From NCBI GenBank assembly GCA_964019165.1, contig OZ025269.1:11505614-11569613 (forward strand): a stretch of 64,000 nt of DNA, read 5' to 3'. Made by a program: the position numbers and the translations under genes. Below, piece by piece: positions 10,327-55,890 of the stretch (positions are counted from its first letter, which is position 1; every line of letters begins with the position of its first letter). The DNA comes from Mastigias papua. Taxonomy: Eukaryota > Cnidaria > Scyphozoa > Rhizostomeae > Mastigiidae. The notes below the pieces were generated by a model, which was given only the letters and a program-made list of their open reading frames with translations, was not told where the DNA came from and did no database searches.

Positions 10327-13300
10327 TCACCGTTCAGCCATGAAAACTGACTGTATCCATTCCACAGTCCATTGGCAAACATTACTTAATATATCATCAT
10401 CCAAGTTATTTTTGACTTTCAAAGAATGGTTTGCTTCATGAATCCAATGTGCTTTGACATCACTTCCCATTTTGTCAATTATATCTTCCATTAAATCCAT
10501 TCTACACATGGCATCTTTCGTACCAGTAATAAATAGCACTGGTACATTGAGATGGATCAAATGTGAGATACGCAGTTCGTTGAAGCATTTTGGCTTATGC
10601 AAAGGATATGAAAGACAGAAGACACCAAGTATGAAAGTTGATTCTTCAGACTGGTGTGTTGCAAGCTCTGCTGCAACACGACTTCCCATAGATCTTCCTG
10701 AAAAAAATTGCCAAATAAATACATTAGTCCTTAAAAGTTAGATGTCGTATAAGTATCAAGCAGTCTGATCTAGCTTTCAGCACTAAGTCCTTTTCTATTG
10801 TAACTTCAGTTCGTTTGCAAGGTCCTCCAAATCACTCTGAAAATGAGGACGATGACAAAAAGGGTTACCTTTGTAACTTTCCTATATATAACAAATACAA
10901 TTCCAAGACTATTGTGATGACAATTCCATTAAGAAGATGTTAATTTGACAATACCATAGACAAATCCAAGAAACTAATTTGACAATACCGCAGACAATTC
11001 AAAATTCAGTACATTTCCATCCAATCTTGGGCCACGATCAGTTGGAATTATGATTGAAACTAGCCTATTTATACCAGTGTGATCAAATGATAGGTGAAAC
11101 GTGCAAAAAAGTACATACATAGGCGCTCAGATGAACAAAACAAGTAAAGAAATATAAGCAACCAATTGTAGGACAAAGAGAACTGACAAACGAAAAGTGC
11201 CTAAAAGAGAATCCTGGGGAATAGAGGATTGTTTAGAATTGAGACTTTCATGGATTATATCTTTGAATGTGAAGACGTTCACGCAAGAGAAGGTCAAAGT
11301 TTGGTGAAGTAGTGACCCTATTCAGTTCTCTTCCTCAAAAATTTACTGGAATATTTCAGTACTACACTCATCCCCTAAGATGATAAAAGTAAACCTCAAA
11401 AGGTTGACCAACATCAAGGTGCAAATCTATATGCTAAGTGATATTCAGCAAGCAAATATGTAGTACATAGGTACCAGGACATTCATTTGCAATGTACTTA
11501 AACATCATAGATTGCACCGGCACTTTCCTATTATTCTGTAGTAGTGAGTAAGAGCGAACAAAAGTAAAATATCTAGGTTTCTCTTTCATATCATGGCTTA
11601 ATCAACCAGGCGTAATAATATGATGTTCTACATGCTGAAATTCATTTTGTAAACGTTAGGGATTATTATTCCCCTAAGCTAAGAAAACCTCGTCTGTAAA
11701 CAACCCCAATGCTTGCAGTATGTCACGATTAAAATTTCATGACATAGCATCCTTTCTCTTAAAACGTGGAATATAATTCTCAAATCCGTCAAATAGTTAG
11801 GCCTCTTGGTGTATGTCATGATCATTGTCCTTCTTTCCCCAAATCAAAATATCATCTATATTTGTTTCAATCTGCCCCATACCTTCAAATTCCTGATATA
11901 TACGCCTGTGAAAAACCTCTTGTGCAGAATGTATACCATATGGTAATCTTGTAAACTGATATCGTCCAAATGGCGTATTAAATGTAGTTAACTGCATGCT
12001 TTCTTCATCTAAGGAAATTTGTCAATATCCTTTAGTGCATCAAGCTTTCTGAATACTTATTATCCTGTTAGCCGACTAGAAATCTCTTCAAATATTGGAA
12101 GTTGATAATGTTCTTATTGAATTGCTTTGTTCAGATCTCTGGGATCAAGAAAAAATTTTTAACCCATCCGCAGGCTTTTCAACTATAACCATCCAGTTAG
12201 CTCATTCTGTAGGTTCTTCAGCTCCCATCTTTTCCATATTTGAGAGCTCTTCCTTCACAGCTGATCGCAAACTTGCTGATATTTTCCTTGGAGGGTAAAT
12301 TACCGGTTGCACAGTTTCCTTTAATTTGATATGTAGTGCTGGTTCAATCTTACCAAGATTTTAAAAATCTCTGGATACATCTTGACAATTGTCTCTTTCA
12401 ATTCTTCTCCTTACATTCCTCTAATTCTATTTATTTTTTGCTAAAGTAAATTATCTTTCTGAGTATCCACATTATTATTACCTGCATTATCTTTTTTCAT
12501 TGCTTCGTTTAAGATTTTGATAACTCAGGATAGTAGACTGATCACTGTTCTGCTGTTAGATTCCACAATATAAAAAAGCTGATAAAATGACATCTTTAAA
12601 GTTGCATTATACTGTAACTGTGCCCTTCAATGGAATATTTTCGCCAACGTATTCATTTAATTTCACTTCTGTTATCGTCATCTTCGTTTCATTATCTGAT
12701 ATAAGATTGAGCACACGTAATGGCATAACCTCAGCTCCAGTATCCAGCTTAACTTTTATTCTTTTACCATTCATCCTTATCGCTGCAAACGCCTCAGCTT
12801 GTTTATTGACTGGTAGCCGTCGCTTATAGATCGTAACTTCTTTGACTAGAAAGTCATCATAATTTTCTTTAGTTGCTTCGTATACCATTTTTTATATTCA
12901 GCAGGATACCCAATGATTCATCTTTTTACATTTACGACAAACTTGTTCATAGGCTGGGCACTCTCTCGGTTTGTGCTGAATAAGAACACTTCTTGTGCTG
13001 TTGCAAATTTTTTGTAACCGATTTGTCATCTCTACACATTCTCGCTGCTGACTTTATCGTATTTGATGGTTGCTTTTGTGGCCGTTTATTAATGATATCA
13101 ACATCTATTCCATTTTTCAACAATTGTATTTGTCTTCTCTTCACTTCCTCAGTCCTATTGATTTCGATTCCATTTTCCAAAGTCATTCCTACTCCTTTCC
13201 TGAGAAGCATGTCTCGTATCTTATCAGATTGAATTCCATCAACAATTTATATGTAAGCAAACCATCATGCAAATCACCAAATTCACATGTTGAGGCCAAA

Positions 13301-15775
13301 TTCTTACATTCTGTCAAATACTGAACCAAAATGTTCTTCTTTATGCTGATTTCTCCGGAAAAACTTCCGTCTCTTTACCATCAAACTCTTTCACGGATCA
13401 CAATACTGATCACTTTCTTCAATAACTCATTGACAGTGGTATTGTCTTCATCTGTTGGATTTCCATTGTCATCCTCAATCTATTCCCATTCCATGGTACT
13501 AAATATTTCACAGCTTTGCTGTCCATTCAGAAATAAAAATGTACTATATTTCTCATCTTCAAATGTATTCCCTCATCATCTCCGTCAGATCAAAAGTCAT
13601 TGTTTGTTTCCATTTCCTCCATGTAGCAGCAAGAGTTCGGGCATAGAATCCATCTCCCGTGGCTTTGGTAGAAATTGCACACTGTTCTCCATAAACTCAG
13701 AAATTTGTGTCTGATTACTAAGGCTACTACTTCTGGTACCATGCAATAATGTGATATCCTAAATACTAAAATTCATCTTGTAAACTCAATAACAATAACT
13801 TATATCATAAATCCAACTTGATACATAAGCAACAATTAAATCCATTTGGAAACAAGTTTGCCTACAGCTACATTTAGGATTATCATTCCCCTAAGCAAAG
13901 AACAACTCGTCTGTAAACAACTCCAAGGCATGCAAAATTTCACAACTAAAAGTTCCTAATACAACACCAGGATGAAAAGTCAAAGATTTTACCTCCAATA
14001 ACACACCCTTTGATGTTGTATTTTTCATGGTGCTTCATGTACCTCTAAAAAGAAAGACCCAGTTAAAATCCAATGCGTACTTCATAATATGTGCATGCTA
14101 CAACCCTTAAAATGCACTTAAAGTGTGAAAATGCTTGTCACACCATACAGAACAGTAGGAGATCTGATGCATTTTCCCAAGTTTCACTAAAATAGTTTAA
14201 ATTCCAGTCTTTAGAATGAATGCACTTGCTTGGTGTGCAATTCTTTCAGTGTGTGTGAGAGAGAGATAGGTAGCATAATATGTATATACAAGAATGTAGC
14301 ATATAAATTTATAACAAGTTGTTGAACTCTGCTCCATGTTTACAAAAGATCAATAATGATTAAAAGAAGGTGGAAATCCAAGGAAATGTTAGCTCTGTGA
14401 GGAATTGATCCAATATTTCAGACTTCATGCAGCCTCAGATTGTGGTGAGCAAGCCTAGCTCTACCAATTATTCATTATAATGCCCACTGTACTACAAACA
14501 GCTAAACAATAGCTGAGGAACTACCAAAGCAGAGCTATGAAATATAATTTCTGGTATGTTCAAGGCCTATAACAAGGGAATATCCTAAACCTCTTGTGAA
14601 GGTCAATAAGAGGGGATTGGGTATGACAAGACCAAACATAAACAAAATAGACACATCAAAGTGGACGACATGTTCAGTGTTCACAATAATGATAACACTA
14701 GTGCTCTATATCTAGGCTGGTTATATTCATGTAGAGAGGAACAATGCTTCTGCTAAATGCAAAGAAGTCATTGTGGCTTGCTACTATTTGCTGATTAAGA
14801 CTGTATTTGAAAGACAGGTTTCTTTGCTATGAAAAAGCACAAAGATAACTCAACTATGCTTTGTCTGACACAGTACAAATCAGCATACTAATGATAAAGA
14901 AGCTTGTAGAATATATACCCAGCTATCTCCCAAAGTATAAGTGCTAAAGAAAAAACAAAATGAGAGATGAGGAAACAAAATGCCACATTTGGACAGTGAA
15001 TTGCATAAACAAGCAAATCAAAAGAAGTTTCCAAAAATAAAGATGAACTCAATCTGAAAGGATCAACTAAATAAAAAAGTGCATTTTGGAGTTGTAGAAA
15101 TGCATGAAATGACTTTACTTAAATGGCCAAGTATACATAACAATAAAAGTACATACCACAGCTGCAGCAAAGCACCTCACTCTATATGCAAAATTTGGTG
15201 TCTTGCAGGTAAACCGTAAAGATATTAAACCTGATGTTGATAATTCCTTTGCTAACTTAGATAATGGTGCTGTATTCAAATCTCCACCTGCACCATGGGT
15301 CATGACAACACAAAAACAACTCCATGTTGACTTAAACTTTGGTACTGTTACCACTGCATCTAAACACCTTCTGTCATCCAATGGAATTTGAACTGGAACC
15401 TGAAATTTAAGTTTCATGTATCAGTGAAGAACAAGTGGATTATAGTTATCCATTGCATCCTGATTTTCACGGTAATATTTTCTGTTTTATACATTTGCAC
15501 ACATAATGCATTGAATATTTAATTAGCAACAGTATCTTATATGTTAAGTTACAAATTATATGCCATACTAGGATTTAATGCGCTCTCTGTTGATTTACGT
15601 ACGAAAGGATCCAGTTACTGCAAATCAATCTACAGATTGTGGCACCCCTCGATAACTCCTTGAAAATTTGAGCTAGGTACGATTCTGCAGTACCGCCTGT
15701 GACATCTCCTAATGATTGTATAATCAACTATAGCAAAGGGAATATTCTATACATTCTACTGCTTACCTGTTCCAT
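10327..15775 (-). CDS. TEX30: TEX30-like alpha/beta hydrolase, four coding exons
   Basis: Exons in transcript order are 15775-15767, 15399-15157, 14044-13993 and 10697-10327, with GT-AG sites at every junction. The phases add up to 675 bp, 224 residues, close to the usual TEX30 length of about 227. Exon 1 codes only for MEQ; exon 2 begins VPVQIPLDDRRCLDAVV and holds MTHGAGGDLN and LISLRFTCK, the oxyanion-side and strand motifs of the family. Exon 3 plus exon 4 give CVIGGRSMGSRVAAELA, the nucleophile elbow G-x-S-x-G with Ser as nucleophile. PVLFITGTKDAMCR and HEANHSL supply the Asp and His of the triad. The substrate is unknown in the family (KANSL3/TEX30 hydrolase group). Intron 3 contains a gypsy derivative. 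The gene is divergent from SOS, so a shared promoter is likely. Confidence 0.93.
11611..11749 (-). repeat. 3' LTR of Gypsy-2 (shortened)
   Basis: A 139-bp copy that lacks about 80 bp present in the 5' LTR, joining TTGTAAAC directly to GGATTATTATTCC. Its inner edge begins TGCTATGTCATG on the - strand, next to the polypurine tract. Its outer end is CG instead of the expected complement of CA on the + strand, probably a point change. Confidence 0.88.
13743..13966 (-). repeat. 5' LTR of Gypsy-2
   Basis: On the - strand it begins TGTTGTATTAGG and ends TTATTGCA. It pairs with 11749-11611, sharing CTCGTCTGTAAACAAC and ATTCCCCTAAGC (+ strand words). Its outer edge lies only about 26 bp inside TEX30 intron 3 from the donor site at 13992-13991. 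Confidence 0.9.
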
Positions 15776-16396
15776 GTTCTCCTATGAAGAAACAAGAACT
15801 TTATTAGTCCCAGTATTTCAAATTCAGCTCGAAAAATGTTGTCATAGCAACAAACGCTGAGCCTCATATTCACGCCCTGCTGGGGCGCTTATAATATGGG
15901 CCTATTATAGGGTAGTGCCTTGTTTGGGAACTTTGGCGGAAGAATCTTTAGCATCAATGTATGATTGCGCTGATTATAACGTATTCCGCAAGGGCATTCA
16001 TGGAAATAGCGTTGACTTGTGGCAATGCTACATATGAAAATAAGAGACGATAGTGTGAATAGAGGGGAGCTATCATATTAAGGGAACCGATGACAGAAAG
16101 GAGACATCGAATGCAAAGGGGAGTTTCCAACGTCTTTAATACCCCTCAAGTTCTCATGCTTTCATCATTTCGCTCATGATAGTCCTACCTTGGCAGTAGT
16201 TCGGGTGTTCATACTTTGCTGCATCAGATTTATCATGAACTGTGACTTTCTACAGATAAAAATTGAATTTTTCTATTGCGTATAGCGTTTGCAGTTAGAG
16301 CGGAGCTGTGATGGCAGCCGGCAGAAACACAGCATGAGAAGAATTACAAGTTAATTGAAATAGAAAATATTCTGAGTGAAAAACATTTAATCAAAA
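15776..16396. promoter_or_regulatory. Likely bidirectional promoter between TEX30 and SOS
   Basis: The start codons of TEX30 (- strand, 15775) and SOS (+ strand, 16397) face away from each other with about 620 bp between them. The interval holds no coding frame and no recognised repeat. I see no convincing TATA box at a set distance. The promoter role is inferred from the layout only; 5' UTR exons could lie here too. Confidence 0.5.
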
Positions 16397-49530
<33,134 letters not shown>

Positions 49531-50272
49531 CTCCAAGTACAATAAAGTTCCGGCAAAAGGTTAGTTATGCATACTGTATAACGTTTTGCAAAAAGAAGCG
49601 AAGGTAAATGTGTTAGTTTTAAGTCAACTTTCTGATTTTTAGCGTTTAATTCGTACTTCACATTAATTGTCTTGATTTAAATGTTCATCGATTATTTCCT
49701 TTTACTTGTCATGGTGTTATTTCACTTATGCGCCTCTCCTAGAAAAAGATGGTTTGCCCAATAAATTATATACTATTGGGTTACTCTCGATGTGCAGATT
49801 AAGATGGTACCCCCTTTTATCCCTTATCACAGATTCTCAAGGAGGTAGCAAGGGTGGTGGTCTTGGTTAGCAAAGTAATTATGGCAGACTACCAGAATTT
49901 CATCTGTTTTCAGGGCTATCAGCATATCAATGACATAGATAAAATTCTAGTAGTCTAGGAAGATTTAAGAGCTAACCTTAACCCTTTCCTAGCCCTTGCC
50001 GAAAGAATATGTCTACGATGTTCGTTCGTGGTAAGTCGTTTTTGGCTAACTCCTTGAAACGTCGATCTGTTTGATAATCATGGGTATTGTTAAGGTGTGT
50101 AAATTATTTTGGTGGGCATTCTATTCTAGAAGAGGTACAGAAGTGAACAGCCCCGCTTATCATTATGATGAATTTATCACTATTTTAGTTTGCTGCGAGA
50201 GCTTCCTTCATAATGATTACAATTATGAGCGTGAGTCCTTGTTTGACTATCTCGCTAAGTCATATATACTTA
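49531..50272 (+). other. SOS 3' UTR / downstream flank
   Basis: No coding exon recognised. AATAAA words at 49541 and about 49760 are candidate polyadenylation signals, but the true 3' end cannot be placed from sequence alone. Confidence 0.4.
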
Positions 50273-50523
50273 GGGACGGGTCATTAATTACTTGTGGGGA
50301 GGGGGTGGAAGACATTCTCATATATTTAATGGAATTTTCGTCCCCCCCCTCTCAGATTTATGTAAATATTTTGATCCCCACTCCAGAATCTCAGAATAAA
50401 CTCCTTAGTCCTTCTCCTGAAATGCTCTTTATTTTTCAACCCCCCTCCCTCTGAGTGTGCTGGATTTTGCCCCCCTCCCAGATGTCCTCCACCCCTCCCC
50501 TGGAAGAATTAATGACCGGTCCC
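50273..50523. mobile_element. PIF/Harbinger-like MITE, 251 bp
   Basis: The ends GGGACGGGTCATTAATTAC and the inverse of GGGACCGGTCATTAATTC are flanked by TTA on both sides (50270-50272 and 50524-50526). The interior is pyrimidine-rich with runs of C. Same end type as the elements at 553 and 41180. Confidence 0.83.
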
Positions 50524-50526
50524 TTA

Positions 50527-52836
50527 TGTTAAAAATGTGACATTGGAATTCATACTAAACATTTTTTTCTGTGACCTAGTTCAAGTATGTACAATTCTAA
50601 TTTCCCGCTGTCGTTACCCAAACATTTTACCAAATATTCTTTCATGGTCTTCTCCCTACTTCGATCATAATTGCGAGAGAATTATTATACCACACTCTCG
50701 TGTCTAAGACCACATTGAAATATGTACTGTATCAAAGTACCCTTAACAGTCTTCAATTATGAACCAGCTTCATCAAGTATTCTTTTCGTTGTGCGTGATT
50801 CTCTTAGAAATTCTCTTGTTACCAAGTATTTAGAGTCAGTAATTAGCTTTGTGTTATGTTCAAAGTTCTATTGGATCATTTAAAAGTTTGTAAATAGCAT
50901 TTATGTGAATTTGTGGTAAAATGAGAGTCCATATTTTTCAATCTGAATATCACTGTCTTACTATTGAAGCTTGTAATTTTTTTAAACTTATCATAGCAAT
51001 GACTAGTAGAACTTGTGACTGGTCACAGTGCTTAGAAGCAGATTTTAGATTATTTTGATCTCTGTAACCGATGTATGTTCTGAGCAGCCACGATGCTATT
51101 TCTACCTCATAATAATTTATTAAATAGATGATTATTTTGTCTATGATTGTAGTATTGTATATCATTTGTAAGATTATAATTCTTATCTGCACGAGAGAAG
51201 GAAGCACAAAGTGTAATTTTTGCAGGATTTATTCATGATTCCCTACTGGGTTTGAGGAGGCAAACCACCAATATAAGACACAGCTTTTATGTGCCCTATA
51301 GTTAGTCATATTTTGCTCATTATAAAGTTTATTGTGATGATTTATCATCACATATGGTTGATATAAATTTACTTACGCATATTCTAGAGGCTTGATGCTC
51401 CAAATGAGCCAACTTTCGACATGCTAAAATCCTTTTCCTCTGCAAAGCGTTATCGATTGTCACTTGTAGTAGCTCTAATATCTTCTGTATAAAGAACCTC
51501 ATCGCCACCTGTGGAAAGCAGTTGTGAAAATTAGTTCCTCATACACCACGAAGCTTTCAAAGCCTGGAGATAAATTTGTACTGTGACGTGGCCTTTGAAA
51601 TTGAGTTAGGATTGCAGGTGCCAACCAGTTTGTAACAGTTAACTAGAAACGATTTATCGGACCAGTTGTGTATCATTTAGTCCAATATTATCCAAGATAT
51701 ATTCCTGTTGCCCTATTACAGTCACTGCCACTTAGTGCTAACAATGGACAGGATTTCTTTTTTCCATTTCAATCGTATTTAATTTTATCTCCTCTGTATC
51801 AAGATATATGTAGCATAACTGTATTTGTTATCATGCTTTGAGAAACTAATTTGTTGTAAATTTCGAGAATGCATTTGGATGTAGAGACCACATAAGTATA
51901 TTGTGTGTGAATTTCAATTGAACTTCAATTTTTGCTAAGAAGCTATTGTCAATCGTACATTAATCAATTGTAAAGGTCTCTGCTCATTTTTTGGTATTTC
52001 TGATCTGTATGGTCATGCATAGGTAAATGCTATATGGCCTTAGGGCTGCATGGGTACAGGGAAAAATTAATGGGAGTGCAGGGCTGTAGCCCCCCCCCCC
52101 CAAATGATCAAAACAGTTTATTCTCTCAAACAGTGTTTTGGCTGTTCATATAGTATTCAGGCAACTGCTGTTATGTCGCTCTTTCATTGCAGCTTCTTAC
52201 ACCATAGTATTATATGTAATGTATGGAAAATGAATTTATTTGTCTAACAGCCTCCCCCCCCCCCTTTTTGGCTCAGTTTTCATCTATAGGACATAAAACA
52301 CTCTTTCGTCAAGCAAACCGCATCCTTTCGTTGGACACCTGTGTGTGACATCTCCCTAATAAAAACAATGGAGTTTTTCCATTTTGGCGTTCCTATGGTG
52401 TGCATATGGGGCCATTGAAAAAGTACGTACGCTCTGATGGGGGCAGGAGTACCCAAAAAAAGTGTACGAATAGGTACAAGGGGAGGAGCTCTCTTCAAAG
52501 AACAAATGTACGCCCATGTCGCTTTCAAACGCTAATTACTTGCGAACCATCCAAAATAAATAAAACTATATTTCAAAATTATACAAGCAGGGTCGTTTTA
52601 ATCATGAAAACCCTTACTTTTAGATTTCAGGTTTCTCAACTATGCATTAAATTTTGTGAGCTTTGAAAATAGTGATATAAACAATAGATTCAAATGTCTA
52701 GGTAGGGGTGATAACTTAAGAGTACATACGCTTGGGAGAGGAGGGTATCTCTACAACATATAACAGCATACAAGAGGAGATCAATTGGATTAATATTGAG
52801 TGTACATACTTTTTGAATGGTCACACTGTAAAGGCT
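50527..52836. other. Intergenic interval
   Basis: No gene recognised. A possible acceptor near 51388 (ATTCTAG/AGGCTTG) is followed by about 34 open codons without family similarity. Runs of C occur at 52090-52101 and 52252-52264. Confidence 0.35.
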
Positions 52837-53138
52837 GGTTTTCATATAATCGCAAGGAGTCGCAAGGAGTCGCAAGGGGTCGCAGAAAAAAGTCAGTTTT
52901 CTTGCGATCATATGAAAACCGGTTAAAATTTTTGTCTGCGGCTCCTTGCGACTCCATGTGTTGACAATCACAAGGAGTTGCAGAGATAGAAAAAGTTCTA
53001 TCTCTGCGACTCCATGCGACTCCTTGCGTTATGTGCGATTATATGAAAACTGGGTTTTAAAAAGTTCTGCTACTACTTGCGATCACAAACAATAGAACAC
53101 AGCTTCTTTTTCATAAGTTCCTCGCTTTAATGATAAAA

Positions 53139-53273
53139 ATGGCGCTCATCAACGAAGAGAGTCTTCCATTCCTCGCAGATTTGCAAAAGTTTGATTGTCT
53201 ATACAAGAAATTCTGCAAAGATTTCCGAAACAAATATAAAAAGCTCAATTGCAGAAAGCACCATATCTTTCAC
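53139..53273 (+). pseudogene. MADF-like first exon of a Harbinger element
   Basis: ATG at 53139 (another at 53130) gives MALINEESLPFLADLQKFDC, then LYKKFCKDFRNKYKKLN, resembling the N-terminal helices of MADF/Myb-like DNA-binding domains found in the second gene of PIF/Harbinger elements. A consensus donor CAC/GTAAGC ends the exon. The rest of the domain is missing, so this is a truncated gene head. A host gene exon is the alternative. Confidence 0.5.
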
Positions 53274-53439
53274 GTAAGCGAAAAAATCTCCGTACCCAAC
53301 ATTGTTTTTTCTTCCTTGACCTTCTTCTCCTTACACGCAGAATCAAAGCTAAAGACAAAAAGTTGCCACATGCCAAATTAAAGTCAGAAGGGCAATCTGC
53401 CATTTTGTGCATTTGGCGCCAATTTGAAATTACCGCCAA
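53245..53439 (-). pseudogene. Harbinger transposase N-terminus, truncated
   Basis: The frame reads MADCPSDFNLACGNFLSLAL then RVRRRRSRKKKQCWVRRFFR and ERYGAFCN. The words R(K/R)(K/R)...WVRP.(F/L)..R...GE(Y/F) mark the start of PIF/Harbinger DDE transposases. The frame stops before the catalytic domain. It starts about 45 bp inside the right TIR, as in intact elements. Confidence 0.6.
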
Positions 53440-53564
53440 GCCTGCCCAGTTTTTGTGTGCGATTCATTGCGATTATATGAAAAAATTATAAATATTAATT
53501 GCTACGCGATACAATGTATATAGGTGCTGCAGTATCAGTACTTTCATTAAATTGCTACCTGAGG

Positions 53565-54095
53565 GTGCATTTACATGAGACCCCAAATAAACTCGCGCCG
53601 ACTTGAAATTTCAAACCGGCCTGAGTTTCAGGCAGATCTGCAAATTTGGATTGCATTTACATGATGATTTCAAGCCAGTTTGAGTTGGGGCCCGAATCAT
53701 CAATGCGCATACGTTTCACGCAAATTCTTCTTGACACCAATGGATCTGTGACAGAGAAAAGTCTGTTTATTTTTGATTAAATTTCTGCTAGCAAGCACAG
53801 GTACAGTACAGAAATGGAACTAAATTTCGTTCTATTTATACAACTGTTTACTCAGCATCAGGCACTGAGGAAAGAGGTATCTAAGGCAATCGTAAAAAGC
53901 AATGTGACCTTGCACAGATTCAGACACCCGAGAAATATGTACCGTAGATCCTTTTGCCAACAAAACAAGACATTCGAATGTCAAGCCTAAAACCAAGATT
54001 TCTCCCCGGTTCGAGATATCAAACCGGTTTGAGAGAGCGAACTGAACTCACGCCGACTTCAATTCACCTTCTCCCATGTAAACTTATTGCGAGAT
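53565..54095. mobile_element. Possible TIR element
   Basis: GCATTTACATGAGACC on the left and the inverse of GTTTACATGGGAGAAG on the right match at 13 of 16 bases. AACTCGCGCCGACTTGAA and AACTCACGCCGACTTCAA are also present near each end in direct orientation. No coding sequence and no clear target duplication. Confidence 0.4.
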
Positions 54096-55890
54096 TACAA
54101 TGGGAATTGAACAGATTATAGAATTTTATACATGAAGAGAATTTTACATCAAATTGCATATATGCTTACCTGGTGGCAAGTCCAAATATTAAAAAGATTT
54201 GAACTGTGACCTTATATTAGTCAAACTCCTTTGTTAATTCCCAAAAATTTCTGACCTTATTTTTGAGGACTTCGGACAAAATTGCGGACAAGTGCATATT
54301 GAACAAGAAATTTTTAAATTATCCCAAACTCAACATCATGGCTCTAATTTGCATCTTGTTCATCTCCATCTGAAGTAAGATCGGGAAATGGGTCCTCTGG
54401 TTCAGTTTTTGAAGTAATTGCGTCATTTATTCCATTTATATCGAACTTTTTTCATTAGATATTGTTGTTCCAACGATCCTTTGTGAAACATGCATTGAAT
54501 CCATTAGGAGCTTCTATGTCTAGTGGAATGCAATAGACTGTCTTTTCTTGATATAGCAGTTTGCACTGGAAGAAATATGCTCGATTTCATTACTGTGAAC
54601 ATAGTAACTATGCTGTGAACATGTTAGCTGTGTGTTTCATCTTTTCGTTACCAATGTGAGGAGCACTCTTTGCTTCACTTTTGTGCAGGGTATGACTTGA
54701 CAAGCAAGCATAAGAAACCTTATTCTCCCTTGTATTTTTATTGTGAGTTTATTGATTCAGCCTTGTAATTTAGAGCGAGATTATTAAAAGATGAGGGATT
54801 ATCAGAGAGGCAAGAATGATATTTCAACTTGTTGCAATATTTTCTATAAAATTCTCATTATATTTAACAGGCATGTGTCTCGAAAAATGGGATGTCTTAG
54901 GACAGCAGTTTCGAAAAAAGTCAATAGCAGCTTACTCGACGGTTTTATTCTGAACTTTCCATTCCTAGCTCAATGAATAATTCATCTAGAGAAGAATATT
55001 ACAAAATTCCTATTTCCTATATGGTAAAGGAGTTGTCACGCTCCTTTAGGATAATGACAGCATGTTATAAGAATAAGATGACTGAGGGTGGCAAGAGAAT
55101 GATAAAACTGACAGAAATAGTTTTCTTTCGTCCCTAACAATAATAATGAAAACTAACAGAGCTGCTACCAAAATATTGTGAATTCATACTAAACTAAAAT
55201 CTGCTATTAGACAGTAATTTCACTCCCTTCTAATTGTAAGACAAATCTTCTATATTCATCTTATAAGTTTAGGAGCGTTTCTCGAGTCATAGACCAACTT
55301 TCAAAGAGCCGCAAGTAGCTCGTGCGTTATCCACAGCTGATATAATATAGCTGTGATATAATTTTCGGACGCTAAAAATTTCGGACCACCTATTTGTCCG
55401 AAAATTTTGCCCTCCGAAATTTTTCGGTAACAATGTAGGCCTTTAAATAGGCAAAAGTGAGGTGGTTTATTGAGCCTCTTATGTTACCAAAGCTCTGATG
55501 TTACCAAAGGGGCTTGGTAGGAGTTTTTAGTTATGTCTATCATTCCTTCTAAAATAGAACAAGCTAGAAGAAAATAAGCAATATTCATTATCTTTTTTGA
55601 AAAATACTTTTAAAACAATCAGGAATAAGAATTCAAAATATGAAATTAAGGCATTCATGTATTCTGTATGCCACAGTAAATCTGCAATAATTTTCTTCAA
55701 ATAAACAAATAATATTGAATATATAAGTCTTCAAAAAATGCTACAAATTAAGTGAACAAAGCTGTATTTTTGGAGAAAATAACAATAAGATTTTCCTAAC
55801 TTTTTCCATTTTAAATATCACGATCATGGTTGAAAATCACCACGTAATAAGCATGAATTGTTGAGAAGAACATTTTTTAATATTTGTATA
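54096..55890. other. Intergenic interval with a repeat fragment
   Basis: No gene is recognised. Around 55363-55430 the word TTTCGGAC and its inverse recur several times (for example AATTTTCGGACG and GTCCGAAAATTTT). Similar words occur at 27775-27890 and 29525-29560, indicating a dispersed repeat. Exon-like pieces at 54694-54765 and 54872-54952 follow acceptor-like sites but show no known domain. Confidence 0.35.

Larger units (their letters stand above)
11611..13966 (-). mobile_element. Internally deleted Ty3/gypsy element (Gypsy-2)
   Basis: A - strand element of 2356 bp in TEX30 intron 3. Target duplication CCAGG occurs at 11606-11610 and 13967-13971. The 5' LTR is 13966-13743 and the 3' LTR 11749-11611 (- strand order). 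Directly after the 5' LTR the - strand reads TGGTACCAGAAGTAG, a primer-binding-site-like sequence, and directly before the 3' LTR it reads AAGAGAAAGGA, a polypurine tract. Remnants in order: Gag-like (13714-13000), a zinc-knuckle-like region (CPAYEQVCRKCKKMNHW, about 12960-12905), aspartic protease (VKLDTGAEV, about 12750), and RT up to IDDILIWG (11797-11997). RT breaks off there and RNase H and integrase are absent, so this is a deletion derivative that relied on other copies. Confidence 0.93.
52837..53482. mobile_element. PIF/Harbinger deletion derivative with foldback left end
   Basis: TTTTCATATAATCGCA near the left edge is matched by TGCGATTATATGAAAA at 53466-53482 and again at 53033-53049. 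The left 217 bp is a foldback made of repeated GGAGTCGCA words, with a perfect inner hairpin (GCAGAGATAGAA/TTCTATCTCTGC, near 52980-53008). To the right lie the heads of two convergent genes: a MADF-like exon on + and a transposase N-terminus on -. Harbinger elements normally carry both proteins, so the middle is probably deleted. The TWA duplication is not certain. Confidence 0.65.

Noticed and set aside
15400..15417. ATG at 15417 as start of the TEX30-like protein
   Set aside because: The segment just before 15399 reads as a splice acceptor (AAATTTCAG), and exon 1 at 15775-15767 (MEQ) followed by GTAAGC joins in phase.
52837..53053. CRISPR-like spaced repeats (GGAGTCGCA units)
   Set aside because: Units are short, nearly adjacent, arranged as an inverted foldback, and the genome is eukaryotic.
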